Assembly (NCBI RefSeq): GCF_000716675.1
Contig: NZ_JNXT01000009.1
Span: forward strand, 62,001-126,000
Reading direction: 5' to 3'
DNA length: 64,000 nt
From: Streptomyces alboflavus
GTDB lineage: Bacteria > Actinomycetota > Actinomycetes > Streptomycetales > Streptomycetaceae
Shown in pieces: positions 54,391-63,219 of this stretch. The translations under genes were made by a program, and so were the position numbers. Every line of letters starts with the position of its first letter. Within the stretch, counting starts at the first letter, position 1. Under the pieces are notes generated by a model. That model was given only the letters and a program-made list of their open reading frames with translations. It was not told the origin of the DNA and searched no databases.

Positions 54391-55242
54391 GTGACCATTA
54401 CGTGCCGGGACCAATCCTATCGGGAAATCGTTGTGGAAGAGCGAGCCGCTGGACACGACAGCGGCACCTGGACCTACCAATTGCCGGACCAATGGTTCGG
54501 CATCGTCACGCCGATACGCGGTGTGTGTCAAATTGAAGGTCGAGAGAATCAAGGGTGGCTGCGTACCACGCTCAGCCCTGGAGAGGTCTGCCGGGTCGCA
54601 CCCAACAACTTGATCCGGATCAGCAGGACACCGCCGAGACGTCTCCCCTTCGAAGTCGTTTACATCCAGCTTTCCGTGGAAGTCCTTCAACGAGCACTGG
54701 ACACGCACACCACCGCCCCTGTCCGTGATGTTTCGGAGTTACAGACACTGCGCGCCTTCGATCCGCACGTCGCATCCATGGCGCAGACACTGCTTCACGC
54801 CCGAAAGACCGGTGCAGGAGAGCGCTTTGCCCTGAGTGCAGCCCATTATCTTGCTGAATATCTACTTCATCCAAGCCGCGACGCCTCGCCGCGCACCGGA
54901 GGTCTTAGCCCGGAACAGCTGCAAACGGTGACAACATTTATGAGCGCGAACTTCTCCTCGAGTATCACGCTTGATCAGCTTGCCAAGGAAGCAGGACTCA
55001 GCCGGTACCACTTCCTGCGTCGTTTCTCCGCAGCCACCGGTAAGACCCCTCTGCAATACCTCACGGAGTTGCGCATCGAAGCTGCCTGCTATCTGCTCGC
55101 TGTAGACAATGACCCGGTATCTCAAGTCGGTAGGCGCTGTGGTTTCCCTAACCCGGAGCACTTCGCCCGCGTGTTCCGTAAGCACGTCGGATGCGCGCCG
55201 TCGCAATACCGGCAGCAAGGGCAGCGTGCCCCTTCCCCCTGA
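54391..55242 (+). CDS. AraC family regulator with TTA codon
   Basis: The 283-residue protein has an N-terminal effector half (TWTYQLPDQWFGIVTPIRGV) and a C-terminal AraC double helix-turn-helix: SSITLDQLAKEAGLSRYHFL, RRFSAATGKTPLQYLTELRI and VSQVGRRCGFPNPEHFARVF. A GTG at 54391 was chosen because an AAGGGAG site precedes it. Codon 117 is TTA (54739-54741), so it is probably bldA-controlled. It closes the cluster on the right and may be its third regulator. Confidence 0.85.
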   Translation: MTITCRDQSYREIVVEERAAGHDSGTWTYQLPDQWFGIVTPIRGVCQIEGRENQGWLRTTLSPGEVCRVAPNNLIRISRTPPRRLPFEVVYIQLSVEVLQRALDTHTTAPVRDVSELQTLRAFDPHVASMAQTLLHARKTGAGERFALSAAHYLAEYLLHPSRDASPRTGGLSPEQLQTVTTFMSANFSSSITLDQLAKEAGLSRYHFLRRFSAATGKTPLQYLTELRIEAACYLLAVDNDPVSQVGRRCGFPNPEHFARVFRKHVGCAPSQYRQQGQRAPSP

Positions 55243-55308
55243 GCGGGTGTCACCGCGTCGGGCTGCACGGCAGCAATGCCAGTACGACCGGCGCATTCGA
55301 TCCGCGCC

Positions 55309-55722
55309 TTAGCCAGGGGGCGACTCGTCGGCGAGTCGGTTGCTGCGGTCGATCTCCGGCATGTGTGTCTCGGCCCAGGCCCGCAGGGCGGAGAGCGGCC
55401 TTTCGAGGGACAGGCCGAGTGCGGTGAGCCGGTAGTGGACGGCGGGCGGCACGGTGGGTTCCACTCGGCGCGCGACCAGGCCGTCGCGTACCAGGCTCTG
55501 CAGGGTGACGGACAGCATCTTCTGCGAGATGCCGGGGATGCGGCGCCGCAGTTCCGCGAAGCGGAGCTCGTCCGGGGCTTCTTCGGCCAGCACCTTGACC
55601 ACCATCGACGTCCACTTGGTGCCGATGCGGTCGAGCAACTGGCGGACCGGGCAGCGCGGATCCAGCAGATCGCCCCGCTCACCGGGCCGCCGGCCGGGTT
55701 CGCCGGGCCTCGATGCGGTCAC
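55309..55722 (-). CDS. HxlR family winged-helix regulator
   Basis: The 137-residue protein has the HxlR pattern CPVRQLLDRIGTKWTSMVVK, RFAELRRRIPGISQKMLSVT, LQSLVRDGLVARRVEPTVPP and AVHYRLTALGLSLERPLSAL. It diverges from an alpha/beta hydrolase gene 105 bp away, a usual regulator-target layout. The GTG start at 55720-55722 is the best available. Confidence 0.88.
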   Translation of the reverse strand: MTASRPGEPGRRPGERGDLLDPRCPVRQLLDRIGTKWTSMVVKVLAEEAPDELRFAELRRRIPGISQKMLSVTLQSLVRDGLVARRVEPTVPPAVHYRLTALGLSLERPLSALRAWAETHMPEIDRSNRLADESPPG

Positions 55723-55827
55723 TCGGGGCTCACCACCTGAAGGGAAAGTGCCGTCTTGGACGGACCAGATTAGTTCCCTAGCGTGACCTGGTCACTGTTC
55801 CTCACCGAGCCACACCTGGAGCCTCCC

Positions 55828-56721
55828 ATGCCCGAACTGCGGCGCGTCCCCGTCAACGGTGTCGAACTGAACGTCGCTCTCGCCGGATCGGGCCCGGCCG
55901 TACTGCTGCTGCACGGTTTCCCGCACACCTGGGAGCTGTGGACGGACGTCATGGCCGACCTGTCCGGCTGCTACCGCGTCATCGCGCCGGACCTGCGCGG
56001 GTTCGGCGCGAGCGGCCCGGCCGCGTCCGGGTACGACGCGGGCACCCTGGCCGAGGACGCCGAGGCGCTTCTCACCACGCTCGGCGTGTCCTCGGCCGCG
56101 GTGGTGGGCATCGACGCGGGTGCCACGCCGGCCTTCCTCCTCGCCCTGCGCCGTCCCGGTCTCGTCCGGCGCCTGGTCGTCATGGAGTCCCTCCTGGGCA
56201 CGCTGCCCGGCGCCGAGGACTTCCTCGCCGACGGGCCGCCGTGGTGGTTCGGTTTCCATTCCGCCGCGCCCGGCCTCGCCGAGACCGTGCTGGAGGGCCA
56301 CGAGGCCGACTACGTCGACTGGTTCCTGCGCACCGGCACGCTCGGCGACGGGGTGCGCCCCGAACTCCGGGACGCCTTCGTCCGCGCGTACACCGGCCGC
56401 CAGGCGTTGAGCCGCGCGTTCTCGTACTACCGGGCGCTGCCCGAGAGCGCGGCACAGATCGAGCAGGCGGTCGTCACCGCCCGACTGACGGTGCCTACGA
56501 TGGCGTTGGGCGCCCGGCCCGTCGGCGATGCGCTGGAACGCCAGCTCCGCCCGGTCACCGACGACCTCACCGGACACGTCATCGAGGACTGCGGCCACAT
56601 CATTCCGCTGCACCGCCCGCGCGCCCTGCTCGCGCTGCTGCGCCCGTTCCTTGCCGGTGAGGACACCCAAGCGGCCCGACCGGGGCCGGGGGCTTTGTTG
56701 CGAGAGGGGGCGAAACGATGA
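55828..56721 (+). CDS. Alpha/beta hydrolase, epoxide-hydrolase/haloalkane-dehalogenase-like
   Basis: The 297-residue protein shows the oxyanion HGFPHTWELW and the nucleophile segment AAVVGIDAGATPAFLLAL, where an Asp stands in the nucleophile-elbow position (G-I-D-A-G), as in epoxide hydrolases and dehalogenases. The His segment is IEDCGHIIPLHRP. A TGGAG site precedes the ATG; a GTG 15 codons upstream is also open. It is probably controlled by the divergent HxlR regulator. A small gene overlaps its end. Confidence 0.82.
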   Translation: MPELRRVPVNGVELNVALAGSGPAVLLLHGFPHTWELWTDVMADLSGCYRVIAPDLRGFGASGPAASGYDAGTLAEDAEALLTTLGVSSAAVVGIDAGATPAFLLALRRPGLVRRLVVMESLLGTLPGAEDFLADGPPWWFGFHSAAPGLAETVLEGHEADYVDWFLRTGTLGDGVRPELRDAFVRAYTGRQALSRAFSYYRALPESAAQIEQAVVTARLTVPTMALGARPVGDALERQLRPVTDDLTGHVIEDCGHIIPLHRPRALLALLRPFLAGEDTQAARPGPGALLREGAKR

Positions 56722-57284
56722 CGTGGCGTTCGGATGTGGCCGAGTTGCTGGCGGGGGCCGGCATCGTCGACGTGGACGTCGACGATGCCCTCGCGGACGA
56801 GCACGTCCGATCGGCCGCGTACCAACGCGTCGTCTCGGTGACGGCTGCCTCGCGGAGCCGCGACCGGGACCGCGCGATCGTCGCCACCATCCTGCGCGAC
56901 CCCCACGAGATGGCGTCCAAGACGGCGGTGGTCGCCCTCGTGGACAGGATCGCGACGCAGGTGAGTGGTCCTGCCGCGTTCCGGCAGTGGTCGGCCGAAC
57001 TGCTGCCGGAGATCGAGCGGTTCACAGCGGAGGGGCACCGCGACTTCATCCGCCGCCGCATCGACGACTGGCTGTTCCACCTGTCCGTCGAGGACGGTCA
57101 CGTGCCGACACCGGTCGAGTTGGCGAAGGTCACGTGCTGGATGCAGCGCGTCCTCGCCGAGCGGTCGACGTCACCGGAGGTGCTCGCCCTGCTCGCCGCG
57201 TCAGGCTGCAGCAAGAAGGTACGAAACATCGCGAAAGACCGGGCCGGAGTATCGCGAAAGACCGGGCCGGAATCCGCAGGCTGA
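56718..57284 (+). CDS. Hypothetical protein with a 23-bp duplication at its 3' end
   Basis: I do not recognise this 188-residue soluble protein. It reads DVAELLAGAGIVDVDVDDAL, DPHEMASKTAVVALVDRIAT and RQWSAELLPEIERFTAEGHR, with an all-helical look. It starts within the hydrolase stop (ATGA), so it is coupled to it. A 23-bp tandem duplication (57228-57250 and 57251-57273) near the stop shifts the reading frame, so the last dozen residues may not be the ancestral ones. Confidence 0.75.
   Translation: MTWRSDVAELLAGAGIVDVDVDDALADEHVRSAAYQRVVSVTAASRSRDRDRAIVATILRDPHEMASKTAVVALVDRIATQVSGPAAFRQWSAELLPEIERFTAEGHRDFIRRRIDDWLFHLSVEDGHVPTPVELAKVTCWMQRVLAERSTSPEVLALLAASGCSKKVRNIAKDRAGVSRKTGPESAG
57228..57273 (+). 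repeat. 23-bp tandem duplication
   Basis: Two adjacent 23-bp units, each starting atcgcgaaagaccgggccgg, differ at one base near the end. As 23 is not a multiple of three, the duplication alters the C-terminus of the overlapping gene. Confidence 0.85.
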
Positions 57285-57452
57285 GAACGCGATGAGTCCA
57301 TCGTGGCGATGGGCGGGCGCGGAGACTGCCGCACCCTCAAGCACCGCGCCATGCCCCACCGTCAGGCTGTGTGTATCACCCAGTGGGCCAATCGGTGGAA
57401 GGCGGAGCGGTCTCCATCGGTGAGGGCCCGCCGGCGCGGAAGGATGCGTTCC

Positions 57453-57728
57453 ATGCGAACCATGAAACGCGTACTTCTCGCGGCCGCGGCCGCGTCGCTG
57501 CTGGTGGCGAGCCACAGCGCAACTGCCACGGCCTCCGCGCCCGCACCCACGCCCGTACGGTCCACGTCGGCAGCCGGGCCGGGCTGGCACCACGTGGCGG
57601 ACTTTCCTCCGCACGAGGAGAACCGCTGTCATGAGCGCGGCCGGTGGTACCTGGAGAACGGCGTACGCGCCTACGAGTGCCGGGCCGCCGGAGTCTGGCA
57701 GCTGTGGGTTCTCACCGAGCCCTCCTGA
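57453..57728 (+). CDS. Small secreted protein
   Basis: The 91-residue protein begins MRTMKRVLLAAAAASLLVAS followed by a small-residue stretch, a typical Sec signal with cleavage near ATASA. The mature part of about 60 residues has two Cys and many aromatics (GWHHVADFPPHEENRC; WYLENGVRAYECRAAGVWQL). The ATG at 57453 has GGAAGG 8 bases upstream. Family and function are unknown. Confidence 0.75.
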   Translation: MRTMKRVLLAAAAASLLVASHSATATASAPAPTPVRSTSAAGPGWHHVADFPPHEENRCHERGRWYLENGVRAYECRAAGVWQLWVLTEPS

Positions 57729-57901
57729 CCGGGGTCGGGGCCGGATCGTAGCCCTCAAGGCGGCCGACGCTCACCGGAAGGATCGCCCCGCTCGGTCAGT
57801 TGCCGGGAGGAGCAGCCAGCGCGTCGACCACTTGCCCGGCCCGCGTCTGCGCGGTGTCGCCGCGCCGATGAGTTTCCGGGACCGGGCCGGTCTGCACCCG
57901 T

Positions 57902-58771
57902 ATGGAGACTCACACCCTTGAGACCGCCGGCGCGGACCTCGTCCATGACGTTCGCGGGCCGCTGCCGACCACAGACGGACGCCCGCCGCTGTTCATGATC
58001 GGGCAGCCCATGGACGCCACCGGCTTCGTCGCGCTCGCCGCGCGCTTCCCCGAGCGGACCGTTGTCACGTATGACCCGCGCGGGCTCGGCCGCAGCGTCA
58101 GGAAGGACGGGCGGGTCGAGTACGCGCCGCAGACTCTGGCCGCCGACGTGCACGCAGTCATCGAGGCGCTCGGGGCCGGGCCGGTCGAGATGTTCGCCAG
58201 CAGCGGCGGTGCGGTCGTCGCGCTCGCGGTCGTGGCGGCGTACCCCGCGGACGTGACCACTCTCGTTGCGCACGAGCCGCCGCTCATCACCCTCACGCCG
58301 GACGGCCCGGCTGCCGTGCGGGCGCGGGCGGCGGTCCGGGAGGCCTACGAGAAGCGGGGATGGGGGGCCGGGATGGCGGCGTTCGTGGCCATGACGTCGT
58401 GGGAGGGGGAGTTCACCGAGGCGTACTTCGCGCAGCCGGAGGCCGATCCCGCCGCGTTCGGGATGCCCGTGGAGGACGACGGCTCACGTGACGATCCGCT
58501 TCTATCCAGCCGGTCCTGGGCGGTCAGCAGCTATCGGCCGGACGTCGAAGCGATCACCGCCGCGCCGACCCGTGTCGTGGTCGCCGTGGGCGAGGAGTCC
58601 GTCGACGTGCAGACCGGACGCACCTCCGTCGCGACCGCCGAGCTGCTCGGGCTGCCGGTCACCGTGTTCCCGAGCCATCATGGCGGTTTCCTCGACGGAG
58701 AGTTCGGATATCCGGGGAAGCCGGACGAGTTCGCGCACCGACTGCGCCAGGTCCTCGACGGCGCCTCGTGA
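57902..58771 (+). CDS. Alpha/beta hydrolase
   Basis: The 289-residue protein has VTYDPRGLGRSVRKDGRVEY, a nucleophile elbow MFASSGGAVVALAVVAAYPA (A-S-S-G-G) and a late His in VFPSHHGGFLDG. No signal peptide is seen, so it is intracellular. It is similar to many Streptomyces hydrolases of unknown substrate. A strong terminator follows. Confidence 0.85.
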   Translation: METHTLETAGADLVHDVRGPLPTTDGRPPLFMIGQPMDATGFVALAARFPERTVVTYDPRGLGRSVRKDGRVEYAPQTLAADVHAVIEALGAGPVEMFASSGGAVVALAVVAAYPADVTTLVAHEPPLITLTPDGPAAVRARAAVREAYEKRGWGAGMAAFVAMTSWEGEFTEAYFAQPEADPAAFGMPVEDDGSRDDPLLSSRSWAVSSYRPDVEAITAAPTRVVVAVGEESVDVQTGRTSVATAELLGLPVTVFPSHHGGFLDGEFGYPGKPDEFAHRLRQVLDGAS

Positions 58772-58797
58772 GCCTGCCGCCGGGCGAGTAGTTCTCC

Positions 58798-58823
58798 GGC
58801 CCCGGGTGCGTACCCGGGGCCGT
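58798..58823 (+). terminator. 11-bp perfect hairpin after the hydrolase
   Basis: cggccccgggt (58798-58808) pairs exactly with acccggggccg (58813-58823) over a four-base loop, 26 bp past the hydrolase stop. Confidence 0.75.
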
Positions 58824-59043
58824 TCGAGAATCCGCCGAGGCCGCGGCACCGCTGCCCTCGCGGTCAGGTCCTCGGCGCAGCGGGCGCGCGTCGAGTCGTC
58901 GTTGCCGGACCGGAAGCCGAAACGGCCTGGGCGTAGCGGTCCGCGGCGTTGTTCACTCGGGGCGAGGTGACCGGTGGGCGGCCGCCGAGTCCGCCGTGAC
59001 GCACGTCACCGAGACGGTCCGCGGCGGGCGGACAGGAGGCGAC

Positions 59044-59769
59044 GTGGACCTTTCCCTACGCGCTCGCATACGAGCCGGTGACGCCCAGGCGTTCGCCCAC
59101 CTCTTCCGGCAGCACGCGCAGGCCGTGCACGCTCACGCCGCACGGTGGCTCGGTGATCCGGGCCCGGCCGAGGACGTGGTCTCGCTGACCTTCCTGGAGG
59201 CCTGGCGGCTGCGGGAGAAACTCCTCGACGACGACGGCTTCGCCGCACGCGCCCCGCACAACGACCACGACGACCACGACGACGGCCTGAGGGCCTGGCT
59301 GTTCGGGATCTCCACCAACGTGCTGCGCAACACCCGCCGCGCGGCCCGGCGGCACCGGGCAGCCCTCGATCGCCTCCCCGAGCGACGGCCCGGCACCGGG
59401 ACGGTGCCCGACTTCGCCGACACCCTGATCAGCCGCATCGAGGACACCGAACGCCTCGCCGCCGCCACGGCCGCCCTGCGACAACTGCGGCCCCGCGAAC
59501 GCGAGGTCTTCGCGCTGTGCGTCTGGTCCGAGCTGAGCTACGCCGACGCCGCCGTGGCCCTGCGGGTGCCGGTCAGCACCGTGCGTTCCCGGCTCGCCCG
59601 CGCCCGGCAGCGCTTGCGGCGGCTGGCCGAGAGCGAACTGGCGCGCCGTACCGGAGCACCGGCCGGAAGGGACATGCCCGACGGAAGAACGAGACGCCTC
59701 CCCGCCCGCGGACAGGAACCGGATGACCGAGCCGCGACGGCCCGGTCGGCACAGGAGAGAGACCGATGA
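59044..59769 (+). CDS. ECF-type RNA polymerase sigma factor
   Basis: The 241-residue protein has sigma region 2 (DAQAFAHLFRQHAQAVHAHA, EDVVSLTFLEAWRLRE, FGISTNVLRNTRRAARRH) and region 4 (LRQLRPREREVFALCVWSEL, SYADAAVALRVPVSTVRSRL). A His/Asp-rich insert, HNDHDDHDDG, sits in region 2. The GTG at 59044 was chosen for the AGGAGG site just upstream; the frame is open 16 codons further. It overlaps its downstream partner by 4 bp, which probably modulates it. Confidence 0.9.
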   Translation: MDLSLRARIRAGDAQAFAHLFRQHAQAVHAHAARWLGDPGPAEDVVSLTFLEAWRLREKLLDDDGFAARAPHNDHDDHDDGLRAWLFGISTNVLRNTRRAARRHRAALDRLPERRPGTGTVPDFADTLISRIEDTERLAAATAALRQLRPREREVFALCVWSELSYADAAVALRVPVSTVRSRLARARQRLRRLAESELARRTGAPAGRDMPDGRTRRLPARGQEPDDRAATARSAQERDR

Positions 59770-60695
59770 ATCCCACAGAACGCCAGGAGCTGGCCGGGCT
59801 GCTGCCGAGCCCCGGTGCCCCGGCCCTGTCGAGCGACCGGATGACGCAGATGGAGGCCCATCTCATGCAGGAGATCACCAAGGAAGCCCCCGCTCCCAGT
59901 CCCACTCCCGCTCCCACCCCGCCCGGCTCCGGCCGGGTCCCGCCCCGGCGGCTGCGGCGGACGGTGGCCCTGCTGGCCGTACCCGTCACGGCCGCCGCCG
60001 TCCTCACCACCGTCCTCACCGTCGGCGGCGACGGTGAGGCCAGGCCCGCCACCGACTCGGAAGCCGTCGCGCTCCTCGACCGCATCGCCAAGGTCACCGC
60101 CGCCAAGAACGCTCCCCCTGTACGGGACGACCAGTACGTCTACACCCTCATCCAGGGCACCGACGACTTGACGGACGAGGGCCTGGACCGCTTCCGTCGC
60201 GCGGACTGGCACGCCGTCGACGGTCGGCGTGACGGGCTCGCCCGCACTACCGTCCTGTCCGGCCCTTCCGGCAAGGGCACCACGGACATGCGGATCCAGG
60301 CCGACCCGAACGCCACCACGTACCGGGAGCTGCAGGCCCTGCCCACCGACCCCGGCGCGCTGTACGACAAGGTCTGGTCGGAGACCGAGGGCCAGGGCCC
60401 CACCCATGAGGAAGCCGCCCTGGAGATGATCGGCAGCATGCTCGAAGGGGCCACCCTGCTGCCCGACGTGGGTGCCACCCTCTACCGCGCTGCCGCCCGG
60501 ATCCCGGGCATCACCGTGGTCGACGACGCCAAGGACGCGTCCGGCCGCCCCGGAGTGGGGCTCGCCTTCGGCGACGGCGATGACCGAAAGGTCTGGGTCT
60601 TCGAAGAGAAGAAGCTCACCTACCTCGGCTCGGAGGACGTCGCGCTCCTCGACGTCACCGTGGTCGACCGCAAGGGGCAGAACCCGGCCGACTGA
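59766..60695 (+). CDS. CU044_5270-type membrane-anchored partner of the sigma factor
   Basis: The 309-residue protein has a cytoplasmic N-terminus of about 70 residues with a Pro-rich patch. One membrane helix follows (LRRTVALLAVPVTAAAVLTT), then an outside domain containing DDQYVYTLIQGTDDLTDEGL and ALPTDPGALYDKVWSETEGQ. This is the layout of CU044_5270 family proteins that accompany ECF sigma genes. It starts inside the sigma gene's stop. It may act as an anti-sigma factor or sensor, which is inference. Confidence 0.82.
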   Translation: MNPTERQELAGLLPSPGAPALSSDRMTQMEAHLMQEITKEAPAPSPTPAPTPPGSGRVPPRRLRRTVALLAVPVTAAAVLTTVLTVGGDGEARPATDSEAVALLDRIAKVTAAKNAPPVRDDQYVYTLIQGTDDLTDEGLDRFRRADWHAVDGRRDGLARTTVLSGPSGKGTTDMRIQADPNATTYRELQALPTDPGALYDKVWSETEGQGPTHEEAALEMIGSMLEGATLLPDVGATLYRAAARIPGITVVDDAKDASGRPGVGLAFGDGDDRKVWVFEEKKLTYLGSEDVALLDVTVVDRKGQNPAD

Positions 60696-60724
60696 TCGCC
60701 CGTACGACGCCGTGGCTGCACCAC

Positions 60725-60763
60725 CGGCCCCGGGGCACCGCGCCGCGCGGTGCCCCGGGGCCG
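60725..60763. terminator. 18-bp perfect hairpin between convergent genes
   Basis: cggccccggggcaccgcg at 60725-60742 pairs exactly with 60746-60763 across a 3-base loop. It lies between the sigma-partner gene and the convergent TetR gene and can stop both. Confidence 0.8.
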
Positions 60764-60802
60764 ACGCGTGGCGCACACGTGGCCGGGGGCAACCACGGGG
60801 GG

Positions 60803-61435
60803 TCAGCCCGGCTCGGCGGCTCCGCCGGGGTCGCCGTGGTGCCGGTCGGCCAGGGCGATGATCCCTGCCGTGGCGGCGGTGGCGAGGTCGGTGACCATCG
60901 CGTCGTCGACGGGCAGGTTCAGGACGTACAGGGCGGACGCCAGGGAGCCGAGCAGCAGCAGGTGGGCCATCGCGGGGTCGACGGGTCCGGCCAGCTCACC
61001 GCGGGCCACAGCCTGGTCGACGATGTCGGCGAAGGCCGCCTGTTCCGCGGCCAGGAACGTGTCCTGGAACCGGGTGTCCAGTTCGGGGTTGACGGCGAGT
61101 TCACTGATCAGGGCCGGTGCCAGCTGCCGGGCTGCCGGGGCGGCCATGCGCACGTGAAACGCGCGGACCAGCGCCAGCAGGTCCCCGTGCAAGGAGCCGG
61201 TGTCGGCCGGTGGAGGCAACTGCTGCTCGTGCATGGTGGCGACGAACGCCATCTCGGCCTTGGAGGCGTAGCGGCGGTAGATCGCCGCCTTGCCCACCCC
61301 GGCGCGTGCCGCGACCTGGTCGACGGTCAGGGCCGGGTAGCCGACTTCGTCGATCAGTTCACGCGTGCTCTGCAGGATCTTGTGATCGACGCGACTGTCT
61401 CGGGGGCGTCCACCCCGTTGCCTTCCCACGGTCAT
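60803..61435 (-). CDS. TetR family regulator
   Basis: The 210-residue protein has a helix-turn-helix STRELIDEVGYPALTVDQVA and ARAGVGKAAIYRRYASKAEM, then a C-terminal domain of the TetR_C type. The start is the ATG at 61433-61435. It diverges from a small membrane protein gene. GTATCG occurs twice in the intergenic region near 61458-61476 as a possible operator part. Confidence 0.88.
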   Translation of the reverse strand: MTVGRQRGGRPRDSRVDHKILQSTRELIDEVGYPALTVDQVAARAGVGKAAIYRRYASKAEMAFVATMHEQQLPPPADTGSLHGDLLALVRAFHVRMAAPAARQLAPALISELAVNPELDTRFQDTFLAAEQAAFADIVDQAVARGELAGPVDPAMAHLLLLGSLASALYVLNLPVDDAMVTDLATAATAGIIALADRHHGDPGGAAEPG

Positions 61436-61565
61436 GCCTGCACTATACGGAACGAGAGTATCGAAACTACGGTATCGGAATCACGGTTGCGCAGACCCTC
61501 GCCGGGCGGCGGCGGCCGTGGTGGAGCCGCCCTGTGCGGCTTCGCGACGAGAACGGAGAGTTCCG

Positions 61566-61988
61566 ATGATCAAGTGGGCTGGCTGGATCATCACGTTGTA
61601 CGGAACCGCGCACACGGTCGGCGCCCTGACGGTCGAGAAGGCCGCGCGCCATGCCGGGACCTGGTTCAGCGGCGGCCTGTGGGACGAGGACCTCGCCGAC
61701 ATGAGCCCGGCGGGCAGCGCGTACTGGCTGAGCCTGGACAGCTTCGGCATACCGCTCGTCCTGATCGGCCTGACGGTGCTGTGGCTGGACCGCCGCGGCA
61801 TCACCCCGCCGGCCTTCATCGCCTGGACGCTGGGGGCCTGGACGCTCGTCGACGCCGTGATCCTCCCGCTCACGCCCTGGCCGCTCTTCCTGCTCGCGTG
61901 CGCCCTGCTGCTGATCGGGGCCCGCCGCGCCCGCCGCGACAACCCCACGCCCGAGGTCGGCCTCGATGAGCGGTACGAGACGCCCTGA
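61566..61988 (+). CDS. Small four-helix membrane protein (DUF6463-like)
   Basis: The 140-residue protein begins MIKWAGWIITLYGTAHTVGA and has four hydrophobic helices, with an amphipathic loop containing WFSGGLWDEDLADMSPAGSA. It matches the small DUF6463-type membrane proteins frequently placed beside TetR genes. It is the likely target of the divergent regulator. Function is unknown. Confidence 0.8.
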   Translation: MIKWAGWIITLYGTAHTVGALTVEKAARHAGTWFSGGLWDEDLADMSPAGSAYWLSLDSFGIPLVLIGLTVLWLDRRGITPPAFIAWTLGAWTLVDAVILPLTPWPLFLLACALLLIGARRARRDNPTPEVGLDERYETP

Positions 61989-62059
61989 CGCGGCCTCCTG
62001 GTGGGGCTGCCCCCGGCCGGTGGCGCGGCGTGCTCCACGGCGCCAGGGCGGTCAGTCGG

Positions 62060-62418
62060 CTACAGGCCGATGTCGGTGAGCCACTGGCGTGTGGTCCGGG
62101 GGGTGATGCCGAGGAGCTTCTGGGCGGAGTTCTCGGGGGATATCGCGTGGTCGGGCAGGGCGCTCATGGCCTGGTAGAGACCGGCGACACCGGCGGCGGG
62201 CCCCTCGCCCAGCACCGGGGCGAGGGAGACCCGCATCTGTTCGGGCGTGATGGCCTCGAAGTCCACGTGCCGGCCGAAGTGTGCGCCGAACGCCTCGGCC
62301 AGGTCCGGTCCGGTGATCGCCGGGCGCCGCGATACGCCTGGGGCAGGTCCTCCACGCTGGAGTAGCGGGCGGCCGCCACGCGTGCGCCCTCCACGACGGC
62401 GTCCGCGTTGCGGGTCAC
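62060..62418 (-). pseudogene. NmrA-type NAD(P)-binding protein relic
   Basis: On the minus strand a C-terminal piece, VDFEAITPEQMRVSLAPVLG and GVAGLYQAMSALPDHAISPE, matches the end of NmrA-like quinone-reductase family proteins. A disjoined upstream piece in another frame has VEGARVAAARYSSVEDLPQA. The Rossmann half is absent and the frames do not join, so this is a remnant. Confidence 0.6.
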
Positions 62419-62651
62419 TGCGGTAACTGCCTTGCCCGCAGCGGCGAGCGCAGCGACGACAGGGGCACCTGCCCGGGCCCTGACGGTGCCGGAGCCCGGG
62501 GCGGACGCCCCTGCTTGACGTACGTCCTCGCCCTCGGACTCACCCTCGGATCCGCGTCGGAATGGCGTCGTCGCGACCGCGGACCCGCAGGTCGGCGGCT
62601 GTGTGATGGCGGCGTCCCGGTGGGGGAGTGGTTGATGTAAGGATGGGGCCC

Positions 62652-63143
62652 ATGCAGAACGTTTATTTCGACATCACCATTGACGGCAAGGACGCCGGGC
62701 GCATCGTCTTCCGGCTCTTCGACGACGTCGTGCCGGAGACGGCCCGCAATTTCCGTGAGCTCGCCACCGGCCAGAACGGCTACGGCTACGCCGGGTCGGC
62801 CTTCCACCGTGTCATCCCGGAGTTCATGCTCCAGGGCGGCGACTTCACGCACGGCAACGGCACCGGCGGCAAGAGCATCTTCGGCGCGACGTTCGCCGAC
62901 GAGAACTTCTCGCTGAAGCACGACCGGCCGTTCCTGCTGTCGATGGCCAACCGTGGCCCGGACACCAACAGCTCCCAGTTCTTCGTGACGACCGTCACCA
63001 CCCCGTGGCTCGACGGCAAGCACGTCGTGTTCGGTGAGGTCGTCGAGGGCGAGGACCTCGTCAAGCAGATCGAGGCCCTCGGCTCCCGCGGCGGCGCCCT
63101 GAGCTCCGACGTAGTGATCAAGGCGAGCGGCACCGCCGCCTGA
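62652..63143 (+). CDS. ppi: Peptidyl-prolyl cis-trans isomerase, cyclophilin type
   Basis: The 163-residue protein is a single cyclophilin domain: [80 protein letters not shown] and [19 protein letters not shown]. The catalytic Arg (FHRVIP) and the QGGDF segment are present. There is no signal peptide, so it is cytoplasmic. An AAGGA site lies 9 bases before the ATG. Confidence 0.95.
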   Translation: MQNVYFDITIDGKDAGRIVFRLFDDVVPETARNFRELATGQNGYGYAGSAFHRVIPEFMLQGGDFTHGNGTGGKSIFGATFADENFSLKHDRPFLLSMANRGPDTNSSQFFVTTVTTPWLDGKHVVFGEVVEGEDLVKQIEALGSRGGALSSDVVIKASGTAA

Positions 63144-63162
63144 GATCAGCGTCCGGCCAGGA

Positions 63163-63193
63163 GGTCGGCGGCGCCCTTCGGGTGCCGCCGACC
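63163..63193. terminator. 14-bp hairpin after the cyclophilin gene
   Basis: ggtcggcggcgccc pairs with gggtgccgccgacc (one G-T pair) across a 3-base loop, starting 20 bp after the cyclophilin stop, between convergent genes. Confidence 0.7.
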
Positions 63194-63219
63194 ACGGCGC
63201 CGCCGCCCTCCGAAGCTGT

